Source: Ceratotherium simum simum (taxonomy: Eukaryota > Chordata > Mammalia > Perissodactyla > Rhinocerotidae). Taken from it: 64,000 bases of DNA. The position numbers and the translations under genes are program-made. The notes under the pieces are model-generated. The model saw nothing but the letters and a program-made list of their open reading frames with translations. It had not been told where the DNA came from and did not search any database. Numbering within the stretch: position 1 is the first letter of the stretch; each line of letters begins with the position of its first letter. Below, in pieces: positions 1-11,700 of the stretch. The stretch lies in contig NW_004454193.1 of assembly GCF_000283155.1 (NCBI RefSeq), positions 7,157,796 to 7,221,795 on the forward strand, in the 5' to 3' direction.

Positions 1-59
1 AAAACAGATTATGATTGGTAACATTTGCTGAGTCCTCCAGCATGCCAGTTGTTATTTTA

Positions 60-360
60 AATACTCCTTATGTGGCTAACTCATTTAATCCTCAAACCAG
101 CCCCATGACATAGGTTCTCTTATTGTACAGAGTTTATAGACAAGAAAATACAGGCAAAGAGAGGTTAGAAATCCTTCCTTCACACAGCCAGAAAGATCCA
201 CACTATGGAGTGCTTATGTTTCCAAGGACACTATAAGCAACATTTCCTGATGTCAATGTACCCAGAAGGCAGGCGTCACTGCCCCAGTCTGTAGATGAGG
301 GAACTGAGGCACTAAGGTGCTTGGATGACACAGCTGTCAAGTGTCGGAGTCAGAGCCTGC
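60..360. repeat. MIR-like SINE remnant
   Basis: The segment has the usual MIR features: a loss of anchor words such as 'cctcaca.. agccc.. gaggtagg' and the conserved core of a tapering gapped ancient SINE. The matching copy is at about 51795-52095. Boundaries are approximate. Confidence 0.4.
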
Positions 361-1039
361 AAAGACGACTTCCTGATCTCCATCCTGGGGGAAATTTTGC
401 TGGATCACTAAGATCAGGGGGCATAACATCCATAAAAGAAGAAATTCATATGTCAAAATAGGGAACAATGCTAGTATTCAAATAATGCAGAATAAATAGC
501 AAAATTATATATACATATATAATTATGATAATGATAATAATAACTATTATTTTGCTAACCCGTCAACAAAAAACATTTTTTAATAACCCCAAGCATTGCC
601 AAAGGTCCAGTGAATGGAGGTTTTCATATATTAATGAAAGGAGTGTAGTTGGAACATTTCTGGAGGGAAATTCAACAAAAGGTACATATGCTTTGGTCAG
701 AAATGTCATTTCTTAAAACTATCCAAAAATTTTCATGCTGGTGCACAAAGATTTAGTTACCAGATGTTCATCATAGTGCTATTTTTATTATCAAAAACAT
801 CAAGAACAACTTAATGAGTCCAAACAAGAGGTTGGGTGAATAAACTGTGATTCCACACCCAAGGTAATGTAGCTATTAAATGTTAGGCTGTGATATTTAA
901 TGATGTAGGATGATGCTCACGATGTACTGATAAGTGAGCAAGCAGCGTCCAAATCTTCTGTCTGGTGTGATGTGATGCTGTAATTGATGATAAGAAATAT
1001 ACATTTGGTCTTTCTCCAGTTTCTGCCACAGAGCTCCTA

Positions 1040-1750
1040 AAACCCTGGGAACTTTATAAGTGATGAGAGCTGTAAAGGTGTCTTTTGTTATATTAATGAA
1101 GTGGCTTTTGGAATTCACCTAAGGATGTGGGCTGGTTGCCAGGAGAACCAACCAGTGATTAGAGGGTTGGAACTTTCAGTCTACCCCCCTGACCTCTGGG
1201 GAAGGGAGAGGGGCTGGAGGTTGAATCAATGGTCAACGGCCAATGATTTAATCCATCATGCCTATGTAATGAAACCTCCTTAAAAAAACAAAAGCTCGGG
1301 GGTTCAAAGAGGTTCCAGATTGGCGAAACAGAACACTTCCATGTGCCACCGTGCTGGGCTCCAAACTCCACAAAGACAGAACCTCCTTTCTTCAGGACCT
1401 TGTCATGTGTATCTCTTCATCTGGATGCTGATTCGTATCCTGTCATATTCTGCATAATAAACCCGTCATCAAGTGAGAAAAACTAATTTCCTGAGTTCTG
1501 TGAGCTGCTCTAGCAAGGTAATGGAACCCAAGGAGAGGGTCGTGTGAACCTCTGATTTATAGATTCTCTGTCAGAAGCACAGGCAACAACCCGGACTTGT
1601 GATTGACATTTGAAGCAGAGTAGTTTTGTGGGACTGAGCTCTTAACTTATGGCATCTGACACCATCTCCTGGTAAATAGTGCCAGAATTGAGTTGAATTG
1701 TAGGACACCCAGCTGCTATCTGAGAATTGCTTGTTGGCACGGGAAAAAAA
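1040..1750 (+). repeat. Possible ERV-type LTR, family not assigned
   Basis: This region resembles a retroviral LTR, with a polyadenylation-type AATAAA near 1456 and a GT-rich stretch after it. The homologous sequence in the other copy is at about 52980-53690. No coding retroviral sequence adjoins it. The family call is from pattern memory only. Confidence 0.35.
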
Positions 1751-1984
1751 TCATAAGGTTGAATTGGGTGGAGAATCTTACTTGGTTCTATTTTTAAGGG
1801 AGAAAATATACAACGGATAAAAGACTGGAACAACAGAATCTAAAACACGAGCAGCGCTTCTCTGCAGGGGGTGAAATCGGACATGATTTTCCTTTTCTTA
1901 TCTTTCCTTACCTGTGTGTCCTCACTTTTCTGTAATAAATATATATTACACTTGCAATCATGAAATAAAAGCAGTGAATATTAT

Positions 1985-2080
1985 TTTTAAAGAAGGAAAA
2001 GAGGAAGGAAGAAAGGAAGAGAAGAGTAGAAAAGAGGAAAAAAAATAAAAGAAAGAAAAGAAAAGAAGGCAGCAAGAGGC
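1985..2080 (+). repeat. Purine-rich (GGAA/GAAA) low-complexity tract
   Basis: An almost pure A/G run made of GGAA, GAAAG and AAAAG units. The paralogous tract is at 53935-54025 with different unit counts. Confidence 0.8.
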
Positions 2081-2299
2081 AGGACCCTAGAAATTCCCAG
2101 CAATGCCTTGCTGAGATGAATGTCTGAGTGGGTGCAAGTAGGTATAGAAGGCTCCCTGGCGGGTGGCTGAAGGGCTTCTCTGCTTAACTTGGCAAGAGTG
2201 ACTAGGACACACAAACCATTGCTCTGCTCATCACTAGGTGGCTAGACACACCTGGGAGTCGAGGACCTGTCTGGTCCACACTCTAAAGCACTCCCCACT

Positions 2300-2606
2300 G
2301 ACACACTGCCTCGATCACACCACTTCCCAACTATGGCAAAGTTCAAGACAGGAGAATAAACAGAACCACCATTTCTGATCCCCCTCACTGCTCACCTTTT
2401 TCTTTTTTTCCAAAGCACTTACCGTATTCTAACATATGACATAATTCATTAATTTGCATGTTGTTAATTATCTGTCTTCCCTCCTAGAATGTAAGCTCCA
2501 TGAAGGAAAGGATCTTTGTTTTGTTCGATACTGGATCCCAGGAACCTAGAACATGCCTGGCACAGAGTAGGTGCTTAGTAAATATGTGTTGAATAAAGGG
2601 CTCTAG
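2300..2606 (+). repeat. L2 LINE 3' end
   Basis: It carries the L2 signature 'gaatgtaagctccatgaag' followed by 'cctggcacagagtaggtgc' and ends near 'gttgaataaa'. The same element is at about 54290-54545 in the other copy. Confidence 0.75.
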
Positions 2607-2774
2607 AATGCTGGGAGAGTTCTGGAATGTCTTTAAGCATCTACAATATCTTGAGGATTCCAAAACAAAGTATTAGTCACCCAAAGGATTACCTGGGCTC
2701 CTTCCTGCATCACTTTGAGGCAAACATCCCACTGAAAGATGCCCAAGCCCCGCTGCCCCCCTCCCCCGGCTTAC

Positions 2775-2979
2775 ATCGGAGGGTAAGAGGTGGTGTTCTT
2801 CACGAAGTGCCCTGGTTCTGCAGGCTGAGGCGGAGCAAACCTCAGGGTTCCAAGAGGGGGCTTGGCAAAAGGGACACCCAGGAAAACAGCCACAGGCTGT
2901 GCAAATCCTTCCAAGCTGACGTACTTCCCCAGGACCTTGCCCTGCACGGTGTCCACAACAGGTGGTGAGGATGGGTGCC
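2775..2979 (-). CDS. Exon 2 of the downstream CES1-like copy
   Basis: This 205-nt exon has an AG acceptor just right of 2979 and a GTAAG donor starting at 2774. It has the same length and phase as exon 2 of the complete gene. It encodes the N-terminal strands of the alpha/beta-hydrolase fold and the N79 sequon (N-T-T). Compared with the other copy, G replaces the conserved W74 (codon at 2810-2812) and T replaces P62. The frame is open. The GTG codon at V26 is internal and not a start. Confidence 0.9.
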
Positions 2980-4329
2980 CTGCTGGACATGGAGAGGAAA
3001 TGAGGACACATCAGGGAGGGGTGGAAGGTTTGACCTGGATTCCAGGTGGGTCTCCCACTTTCAGCCTCTGACCTTGAATGAGTGACCTCAACTCTCTAGG
3101 CCTCAATTTCTTCTTATGTAAAAGGGAGATGACGTTAACTGTCCTTCCTATCTCATAGGGCTATCTCAAGGAGCATCTTGGAATTGGAGGTAAAACAGCA
3201 TCGAGTGAAAAGTAAATACAAGAAGGAGAGCTGCTGGGAGTGAACAGACACTGAGTTTCCACTCTCAGGAGCCTCTGGAAACAATTATCCACTAGGATCC
3301 TGGCGCTGAGCTGCATGCTGGATGGGAGGATGAACAAGAGTCAGCCCCTCTTCTCAGAAGCTCTGAATCTTGTAGGAAGAATGAGCCACACACATACTTG
3401 ACCCTCCTGCTGGGAAGAAAGCAGTCAGTGTCCTGAGAGAGGCACCAGTAAGGTCCTACAGGAGTGAGAAGAGAGAGCGAGGGCTTCCACTGGTGGCATC
3501 ATGGAGAAGGTGACCATGGAGCTGGGACTTGCAGCAGGGGGAGGACTGAGCAAGGGGAGATGGAAGAGGGGGCATAAAGGTATAAAGCAGAGAAGAGAAT
3601 GTACTGAGGCTCTGAGACAGCAAAATGCAAGGCCTGCCCGAGGAAGAGTGATGGACCATTTGAGCCAGAGGGAGTCTATGGGGAGGGGAAAAGAATCCTG
3701 GGATGAGAGGGGTTCGTGTCTGGGAGGGCCTTGAATGCCAGGCTAAGGGTTTGGGCTTTATTTAGCGGGTAAATGAGCAGCAGGGAACAGTTCTGGGGTG
3801 CAGGAGAGTGACACAATCAGCTTGAAGAGGATTCTTCGGGTGGCTCTGAGCAGGGTCGTCCAGAGGGGGAGAGACGGGGGTCAGATTCCTCTCTGTTCCA
3901 TTCTTGTGGAGCAGACAGTGCTTCCTCACTGAGCTGAAACTCACCTCCCTGCAGCTTCCCCATCAGCCCTGGTTCTACCTGCTGTGGGACCATCCGGAGC
4001 TTTCATGGGGCAGGTGGCCTTTCAGACACTTGATGGTGCCCATCTCTCAGGTCTTCTCTTATGTGTCTTCAGTTTGTTTAAGCATTCCTCATAGGAAATG
4101 ATGTCTAGCCTCTCATCCTTCCAACTGCTCCCCTTAGATATAGACAAAAGGTCAACATGTCCCTCAAAATGTGTTGCTACAACAGAAAGAATAACCCAGA
4201 TTGTTCTTACACAAGAATATCCAATGCCAACCTTCAAGAGAGATGAAGTGGAGAGAAGCCAGATTGTCAAGGGTGAGAAAGTGGGTGATGGGATGAGAGG
4301 CATCAACAATAATGATAAGAGTAGTGGTT

Positions 4330-4500
4330 ACCTCGCATGTTATAGGAAATGTTTATATACTGAGCACTTCCTATGTGTTGGATGCACATTCCAGGTCACT
4401 TTAATTAATCTTCACAAAAGCCTGGCTAGGTTGGTGTCCATATGTCCATTTTACAGTTGAGGAAGCTGAGGAAATGGAGGCAGCCATTATGGACTCTCTA
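4330..4500 (+). repeat. MIR-like remnant in intron 1 of the downstream copy
   Basis: The words 'actgagcacttcctatgtg', then 'ttaatcttcacaa' and 'attttacagttgaggaagc' are MIR-type. The counterpart is at about 56300-56430. Confidence 0.5.
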
Positions 4501-5354
4501 AACATGGAAATAGGATGGACTTGCCAGTAGGTGACCATTGGTAAGGGAATGATCCCTCCTGATTTGGTTCTTACTCTGCCATTACTCTCAGTTCAAGGCC
4601 TCTCATGGTGTCACACCACCAGAAAGAAGATAAAATCCAGGTGGGGCTTGGGCTGTCAGGACACTGATGGCCAGAGCACTGGCCCTTGATTCAGGAGTCA
4701 CAGAGAGAGTCCAGAGCATGATTTTCCAGTTGACCTTTGACAAGTACATTTCCCTGTCTGAGTCTCAGTTTCTCCATCCATCAAATGGCACAGATGCATT
4801 CTGAGGCCCCTGCTACACCCCTGTATTAACCAGGTCTTTTACTGTCTGTATTTGGTGCTTTGACATCTGGGGCCTTGCGGATCCTGGAGGGACTGCCCCT
4901 CCCAGAGTCTGCCATTCCTAGAGATGGGAATCATCTTGTCCTTCCAGCATGCTAGAGCCCCTACCTCAGCCATCTTTTTTATCAGGCATCTGCCCTAATC
5001 ACTCCAGGGCCAGGTACCTGACAGCTATAGACAGCCCCGAGGCCCCAGAGCCCTTGAAACTGTTTAGTTTGCCAACCCTAAACCGCTTATCCTGCCTCAC
5101 CCCTTCCTCCCCCCAAAGACTATGATAAAGACTCTTGTCCACAATTCCTCTTCCTCCCTCTGCCTCCTGCCCACCCCCTGTGTACCTCACTTTGTGGCTC
5201 ACCATCGCGACGACGAGCCCCCTCCCCTTGGGAACTGTGAGTAACAAACTATCTTTCCAGTGGCAGTCAGCTCCTGGTCTGTCGGTCTTACCATACCTCA
5301 AATTTCTATTAATATATCATATTTTAAAACAATCCATTTATTTATGAATCCCTT

Positions 5355-5560
5355 TTTTGCACTTTCTCCATATCAGGCACTATGGTCTTTAGAAACAGCA
5401 ACACATTTCCTCCTCACAACAGCCCAGTGAGGTAGGCACTGTTGTCACTCCCATTTTAGAGAGAGGGAACCTGAGGCACAGAAAAGTGTAGTACCTTGCC
5501 TAAGGACACACAGCTAGTAAGTGCTGAGCTGGAACTCGAGCCCATGTACTCTGGCCCCAG
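5355..5560 (+). repeat. MIR SINE
   Basis: It contains the MIR string of 'cctcacaacagccc', 'gaggtaggcactgttgtc', 'gaggcacagaaaagt' and 'acacagctagtaagtgctg'. The copy at about 57290-57500 is its paralogue. Confidence 0.7.
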
Positions 5561-5889
5561 AGTTGATTTTTATATTCTGTTAAGACACTCTCTAGGATTT
5601 GGACATGTCTGGACTAATATTAAGGGGAAATACACTGAACTCTCCAAAGTCCTCATCTGCGAGGTGTGAAGTTAGCTGGTGCCCTCCTGTGCTTGGCATC
5701 AGCAGCTGAGGTCTCAGGGTGTTTATCCTTCCCGGGCCAAGGCTGGCTGGGCTGGGCGCTCCAAGTCTGGAGGGCATGCTGCTGTGGAACGGGACCTGTC
5801 ACGCCTTTGTCCTATATGTCTCTGCCTTACCTCATCCCTGGACAAGGATTTCCAGTGTGCCCCACTATTTGTATTTAAGAAGGACTCAC

Positions 5890-5941
5890 CCCAAACTGTG
5901 GAAGTGGCCAGGGAGACCAGGACCAGAGCGAAGAGTCACAT
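5890..5941 (-). CDS. Exon 1 coding part of the downstream CES1-like copy, with a stop at codon 2
   Basis: The 52 nt correspond base for base to exon 1 of the complete gene and end at an intact GTGAGT donor. Codon 1 is ATG in good context (A at -3), but codon 2 is TGA instead of TGG. The rest of the exon would still encode a hydrophobic signal peptide, so the nonsense change looks like a single G-to-A substitution. Confidence 0.9.
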
Positions 5942-6021
5942 GGTGGAAGGACAGCAGCTCCTGGGCCTGCAGGTCTCTGCGCCGCTGGGAGGGGCTGTGT
6001 AGTCAGGCCCCAGAACCCCAG

Positions 6022-6579
6022 CCTGACCCCCTTTTATAGATAATAAAGTTGCAGTCAGGGGAAATAAGATCCTAGCATAGTAAGTTGCTTGGCCAGGATT
6101 TGCCCACCCAGAGTTCGCCTTCCATGCCCAAGCTCTCTCTGCAGGCCTCGGAGTCTCCTGAGGGCGAGAATCTCCAGCCCAAGCCTCCTGTCAAATTGGC
6201 AAATGTGTTAAATCAAAGATAAAGGCCTCCATGTTAGGCTGTCTAGGGGTCAGTTCGCCAGAACCTCAATAAGTGATAGTTATTTCCTACATTAAATAAA
6301 ACTCCGTCTACTTATCCAGAACTCACATTTAAGTCTCAAATTCAGCTTTGGCTGAATAATCAGAAGCCATCATTGTGGACAAAAGTGGGGAGGTTTTTGG
6401 TAAGGATTCAGTGACATGGTTATATAGAAGACCAAATGGATTTGGTTAAGGCTGGATCACTTCCATAAAGTCCAAAGATAAATTTAGTTGAAAATTGGTC
6501 ACAGGTAGCCTTGAAGTTTCAAAGGGCATTTCTGACTAGACAAACAGCGTCTCCCAACATCCCCTCCACTGAAATAAAC
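6022..6579. other. ~558 bp present only in the left copy, inside the proximal promoter
   Basis: Upstream of exon 1 the two copies align until about 6021/57959 and resume at the GC box (6579/57961). The left copy has about 558 extra bases between. Its left end resembles the terminal part of a MIR, and no poly-A tail or clear target-site duplication is visible. It may therefore be old sequence deleted from the right copy rather than a new insertion. It separates the CCAAT/GC-box block from exon 1. Confidence 0.85.
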
Positions 6580-6617
6580 CCCGCCCTCAGCTCCCACCCA
6601 CCAGCCAATAGCCTAAT
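6579..6617 (-). promoter_or_regulatory. Displaced GC box and CCAAT box of the downstream CES1-like copy
   Basis: Read on the gene strand this block has a GC box (plus-strand CCCCGCCC from 6579) and one intact inverted CCAAT at 6605-6609. The second CCAAT of the other copy is CCTAAT here (6612-6617). The block lies about 640-675 bp upstream of the ATG, against about 90-125 bp in the complete gene. Confidence 0.55.
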
Positions 6618-7196
6618 CAGGCAGAAAAGCTCTCTCCCTTCCAAAGATCACTCTGGGCTTTTTGTGAGCCTCTACGCCACGCCTCCCAGAGTTTACCCTC
6701 TTTTATCTGAGCTGCAGGGACTAAACTCTTCAATTAAGATAGTGACAGACTGGTCAAACAACTTGTTACATAAGGGCTTCTCCCTTCCTGGACTCTAACC
6801 TTAGTGTATGAGCCTTCCAAAGGCAGGCACAAGGAGACAGGTGCCCTTAGACAAGGAGAGACGTTGGTCCCCCTTTGGGGTCACTAGAACAAGCTTAAAA
6901 CTTTTAGAGCAACTCCCAGCCCTGTAGCTGCTCAGCTCAGGAGCTGAGGACAAATCTCTTAGCTTCCCTGGGCTTCTATTTTATAGAGTTCTATGCTGTC
7001 AGGTTTGGAAGCACCTTAAATTTCATCCAGTCTCCTTTCTGATGTCTAAATTAGCTTTACAATGTTCTAGCCAAGTGATTCAGATTCTTGTCGCACACCT
7101 CCAAGGTCAGGGAACTCACTACCTTTAGAGGCAGAGATCTTTGGGCAGAATGTTCTTACCGTGATGAACTCCATCCTTCTATAATCCCTGGCTCTA

Positions 7197-7265
7197 TTCA
7201 TTCATTCATCTGTTCATCCATCCATCTTTCCATCCATCCTTTCATTTATTCATTATTCCATTTAT
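7197..7265 (+). repeat. (TTCA/ATCC)n tetranucleotide tract
   Basis: Imperfect repeats of ATTC/ATCC units. A paralogous tract is at 58568-58640. Confidence 0.85.
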
Positions 7266-7683
7266 TCATCCATTCTGGAAACATTTACCAAATGTCTGGC
7301 ACTATGCTAGGCATTAGAAATTCAAAGATGAGTTTGAGACATGACCCATCTCCTCAAGGAGCTCACTATGTTGTAGAAAAGACAGAGGAGTGGGGGTTGG
7401 TTTGCAAATGCAATGTGAAGGCACTGAAATAGAGGGATGCAAAGTGCTCTGGGTACACCTGGGAATGTGTCATTTACCTGCTGGGGACACAAGGAAGATG
7501 TCGAAGCCTGTTTCATAGATTCATTAAATGTCTAACAACAGGGAATTCATTAAATACACCCTGGTACAGCTGGCTAAGGAAATACTATGAATTCACTCAA
7601 ACTAGTGATGCACATCTCTGTTTATTAACAAGGAAAGACAGTCATGATCTGTTGTGAAGGGAAGAAAACAGATTATAAAATAG

Positions 7684-8325
7684 TTATGGCTGCTTTGGGA
7701 AACAGTTTGGCAGTTCCTCAAAAATTAAACCCAGCGTTACCATACTTGCCAGAAATTCCACTCCTAGGTAATTGAGATAATTGCAGATAACTGAAAACAT
7801 GTCCATACAAAAACTTGTACATACATAGCAGCATTATTGGTAATAGCCACAAGTAGATACAACCCAAATGTCCATCATCTGATGAATGCACAAATAAAAT
7901 GTGATCTATCGGCACAATGCAATATTACTCAGTGATAAAAAGTAATGAAGTATGGATACTTCCTACAACAGGAATGTTTTCATCCATTTCAAGGAAGAAT
8001 CTAAAAAACGTTATGCTAGTGAAAGAATCCAGACACAAAAGGCCACATATTCTATATTTCTATTTGTAAGAACTGTCCAGAATAAGGAAATCCATAGATA
8101 CAGAAAGTACGTTAGGCATTTCTAGGGGCTGCAGGAGGAGGGGATGAGGAACCACTACTAATGGGTATGAGGTTTCTTTTCGATGTGATGGAAATGTTCT
8201 GGGTTTAGAGGGTGGTGATGGCTACACAACTTTGTGAATATAATAATATCACTGAGTTGTAGACTTCAAAAAGTTGAATTATATGGTTTGCACGTTATAT
8301 TTCAATAAAATAAAGAAATATTTTT
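7684..8325 (+). mobile_element. L1 LINE 3' end fragment
   Basis: This is a classic old mammalian L1 3' region: 'gtttggcagttcctc', then 'ccaaatgtccatcatctgatg', 'aatattactcagtgata' and 'ttcaataaaataaagaaat' at the end. It was present before the duplication, since 59062-59695 is the same element. Confidence 0.85.
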
Positions 8326-8329
8326 TTAA

Positions 8330-9580
8330 AAATCCAGTCATGTATAATATCCCAATTTAGTAACAATATTTATCTTTATTTGAATAGGAAAAATTCTGGA
8401 TGGTTATTCATCATACAGCCATTTCCTGGCTGTAGTACCATGAATATTTACACTCTTTGTATTTTCCACTCATATTCATTCAGACATTCATTTGACTGTG
8501 TGGCAAACGCTGTGCTGAGTGTTTTGTTTGTAGAATCTCAATTAGTTGTCAAAATAACCCCATGAATTGATTCTATTATCTCCTGGGGCTCAGCGTGGTC
8601 CAGAACTGGCCACAATCACACACCAAGTATGAGGAAGAGCTGACGATTGAACAAAAGCTGCATAACGTTACAGCCCTTACTCTCAACCACTCTGCTATGG
8701 TGTCAAAACTTCTTGACAAATCAAGCACATACTTGGTTCCCCTGTGTATGAGCTTGTGTAGCCTCTCTCTTCTGGGATTTCCTCCATCTTCACCCCTTCA
8801 AACTGCCATGCCTTCCTGCTGACCCGTCCTGGGTCCTCTGACTGCCTGGAAGGATGGTTGGAAATAGGAGTGCTGGGGCTCCTGGGAGAGGTAGTGACCA
8901 GGTGGTGGAGGTGTGTGCTCATGGCTCACACTTCATGGTCTCCTCTCCCAGTGTGGACTTGTCACTGAGAAGGTGCTGCCCAGCCAGGAGCGCATGCACC
9001 AGTCTCCCTCACATTAACTGGAGTCATGAGATTCATTCTTGCCAATAGAGAGGGGGCAGACATGAAGCAGGGTTGTCTCCAGGCCAGCACAGTAAAGAGT
9101 CAGCTGTGCCTTCTCCACACTTACACTGTTTTCCCAGTGTCATTTGACAAGCCTGCCCTTGTCCAGGCCAGACTGATATTGACACAAGGGAGAACTGGGT
9201 AACCAGCAGTCATAAAACACATGACAGTCATAGAAAAGCTCATGTGTTCTTATCCACGGCCATAGGTTATAGCCAAAACAAAGCTTTTGGAGACCCAAAT
9301 TCAAAAAGGGATGCTCATTTGCACTAATTCTAGACATTGTGGCAGGCTGGTGACGGGGGGTCTGTGGTGGGGTGAGGACTTTGTGACAGCATTAGAGTCA
9401 GTCTCCAGAGGTGACTGCTTCTGCAAAGACTGACCCGGCCTAGGGTTCCTCTCTCTTATCCAGGAAAGAAACATGGGTCGTAAAGACCACCCTAATGAAG
9501 AGCAACCCTATCTCTGTCCACATGGGACAATCTAGGTGGTCCTCATAAGTAGACAACAAAGCTGTTTCTAATCACTTAGC
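8330..9580. other. Intergenic sequence without recognised features
   Basis: No exon-like signal or clear repeat was recognised apart from a weak MIR/L2-like stretch near 8460-8700. The segment is conserved in the right copy (59700-60960). Confidence 0.5.
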
Positions 9581-9583
9581 ACA

Positions 9584-9612
9584 CCACACACACACACACA
9601 CACACAAACACA
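9584..9612 (+). repeat. (CA)n microsatellite
   Basis: A short CA run (about 12 units with one interruption). The right copy has only a degenerate version near 60985-61015, so repeat number differs between the copies. Confidence 0.9.
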
Positions 9613-9649
9613 GTCACTCAAACACACAAGCACACACCCGCTAAGGCAT

Positions 9650-10800
9650 AACCATCCTGCCTTTTGCCCTGGTCAGCTGGGCTTTGCAACCTGAGAACAC
9701 AGCCCTAGCTCTTAGCCTATGAAGACTGTAGGATGCTGACTTAGCAAAATAAGGAAGGCAGGGATGAATTATTCTCCCAGCCCCACTGTTCAATCACATG
9801 CCCGCTTGTTACACCAACCAATTCCACAAACAGAGGCAGCCACTCCGAGACCTTGCCTTGTCTGGTTACAGCCTGGAAGCTCGTTCCTGGCTCATGATGA
9901 CTCTGCAGAAGTGATGGGTGAGGCTGGAGTCTATGAATCCTAAAGCCAGATCTCAGTTTTCCTTAACATGTATAATCTCCCTGCGTCACATTAGCTGTAA
10001 GTTATACAGCTCTTCTAGTTTCAGTGGCAGTTGACTGGGATTATCGCTTTTCCCTCGGGGAACTCCCTGAGGTTTCCCCTGTGGAACTATATGGTCTGAA
10101 AAGTAAACTCCTGGGAGCTGGCCTTAACTCCTAAGCGGTTGTGCATGTCTTAGGAGAGAAGACACCCCTGGGGGCTCCAAATTAGCCCCCAAACCTCTCC
10201 ACCTCCATCAATTTTCTCAACAGATACATGGAGAGCACATGCTAGAACAAGCACTGGACTGGTAGGAGCCCCTGTCCTACTGGCCCCTTCACTTGGCTCT
10301 GTCTGTTAATCATGGGATTAATCAGGCAGAACCATCATGAGGGGGAACACGGCACTGGGAGACCAGAGGTCTGGGAACCCCAGTGGCTGACATTTGGGGA
10401 TCTTTGCTGGAAATGGGGTGGTAAGAGGTAAGGGTGGCTATGAGTTGATGATCTCTCATGCTCTGTTCACCCTGGATCAATATTCTGTGAAGCTAGAATC
10501 CTATGATAGTTTCCAATGCAGTCTAGACATATGAAGTGTTTCTGGAACCTCAATTATTCTCCTAACAACATCATGTTTTTTGCCATACAAGCATACTATC
10601 TGTACTATTATTAGCAATTTTCCTTAAGTGGGTTAATTCTGTTTACTTTAATACAATCATTCAAAAAGGAAATTTTACATCATTTACATAAATGGAAGAT
10701 CCATATAACCTGTTCTGAATTAAAGGTAAGCATGGAAAATGTGTTATTGTATTTTTAAAAATTAAAATGATGATAAAATAAAAAGTGAATAAGGAAATAG
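9650..10800. other. Intergenic sequence without recognised features
   Basis: Nothing coding was seen. The sequence is matched in the right copy at about 61030-62178. Confidence 0.5.
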
Positions 10801-10802
10801 AA

Positions 10803-11045
10803 GGGGCTGGCCACATGGTCTACTGGTTAAGTTCGGCATGCTCTGCTTTTGCAGCCCGGGTTTGGATCCCCGGCACAGACCTACACCACTCATTGGTGGC
10901 TCTCCTGTGGTGATGACCAACACACAAAATAGAGGAAGATTGGCACAGATTTTAGCTCAGGGCAAATCTTCCTCAACCAAAAAGAGGAAGATTAGCAACA
11001 GATGTTAGCTCAGGGCTAATGTTTCCCCCAAAAAAGAAAAGAAAA
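10803..11045 (+). mobile_element. Equine-type tRNA-derived SINE (ERE)
   Basis: It begins GGGGCTGGCC, has a box-A-like stretch ending in 'tggttaagttcgg' and a box-B-like 'ggtttggatccc', and ends in an A-rich tail. Imperfect flanking repeats of about 16 bp (like 'aaggaaatagaag' and 'aaggaaacataag') look like the target-site duplication. The right copy carries it at 62180-62368 with a shorter tail. Confidence 0.9.
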
Positions 11046-11700
11046 TGTGAAGAAGGAAACATAAGTAATAACATCTTCAATTGATTTACAAAAGTTTACA
11101 CTCAAAATAAGCTACTCAATGGGAAAAGTGGACCATTAATGGTCATTAGTAATATAAGGGCAGGGACAACCTTGTCCACCATCATGACCACTACGTAGGT
11201 GAGCAGGAATTGGCTTCATCAAAGGTCATTGCTACTGTAGACATTGCCTTGAGTTTCAGGGAACTTCTTCATTTTGGCATTCAGATCATTGCAGAGAAAT
11301 GACATTATGTTCACACCTCTCAAGGCTCTTGATGCTGAGCTGCAATTAGGGGGTCAGACTCCCGGGGGTTAATCTGGTCCTAGGACAGAGTGAGAGAGAG
11401 CACCTATGGGAAATTTTGGTCTGGGGGTGAGTCCTGGAGGGGAGTGCTGCCCCATGGGCATAGTGGTCATCCTGCATGGCACTAACACCTGGCGATCAGG
11501 TCATTTACATCAGGCAATCATGTGGGACTGCCTAGTTTAGCTCCTGCTGAGTAAGAATGTACTGTCGCAGTAGGGTAAACTATGGGAGCAAATAGTCTCA
11601 GAATTTCAGGGGCTTATTTCTTGCTTTTGTAATGGACTTGGGTGATGTTCGGGTCAGCAAAGTGGTTGTCCACTATATGGTCCCTCAGGGATCTAACCAA

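Larger units (their letters stand above)
2775..5941 (-). pseudogene. Downstream CES1-like carboxylesterase copy, 5' part only (exons 1-2), broken start
   Basis: Exons 1 and 2 of a second CES1-family gene lie here in the same orientation as the complete gene and at the same relative spacing (intron 1 about 2.9 kb in both). The remaining exons would lie left of base 1. The splice donor of exon 1, the acceptor and donor of exon 2, and the exon 2 reading frame are intact. The start is not: the ATG at 5939-5941 is followed directly by TGA (5936-5938) where the other copy has TGG, and no other ATG is found in exon 1. The first in-frame ATG would be at the end of exon 2, which lacks the signal peptide. 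Exon 2 differs at residue 62 (Thr for Pro) and residue 74 (Gly for Trp). The promoter is also split by extra DNA. Most likely this is a decaying paralogue. An unseen alternative first exon, or a base error at codon 2, would change that view. Confidence 0.7.

Noticed and set aside
2771..2956. Apparent 61-codon gene starting at V26 of exon 2 (and its twin at 54712-54897)
   Set aside because: The presumed start is an internal GTG, and the codons continue upstream to a splice acceptor. These are exon 2 of the two CES1-like copies.
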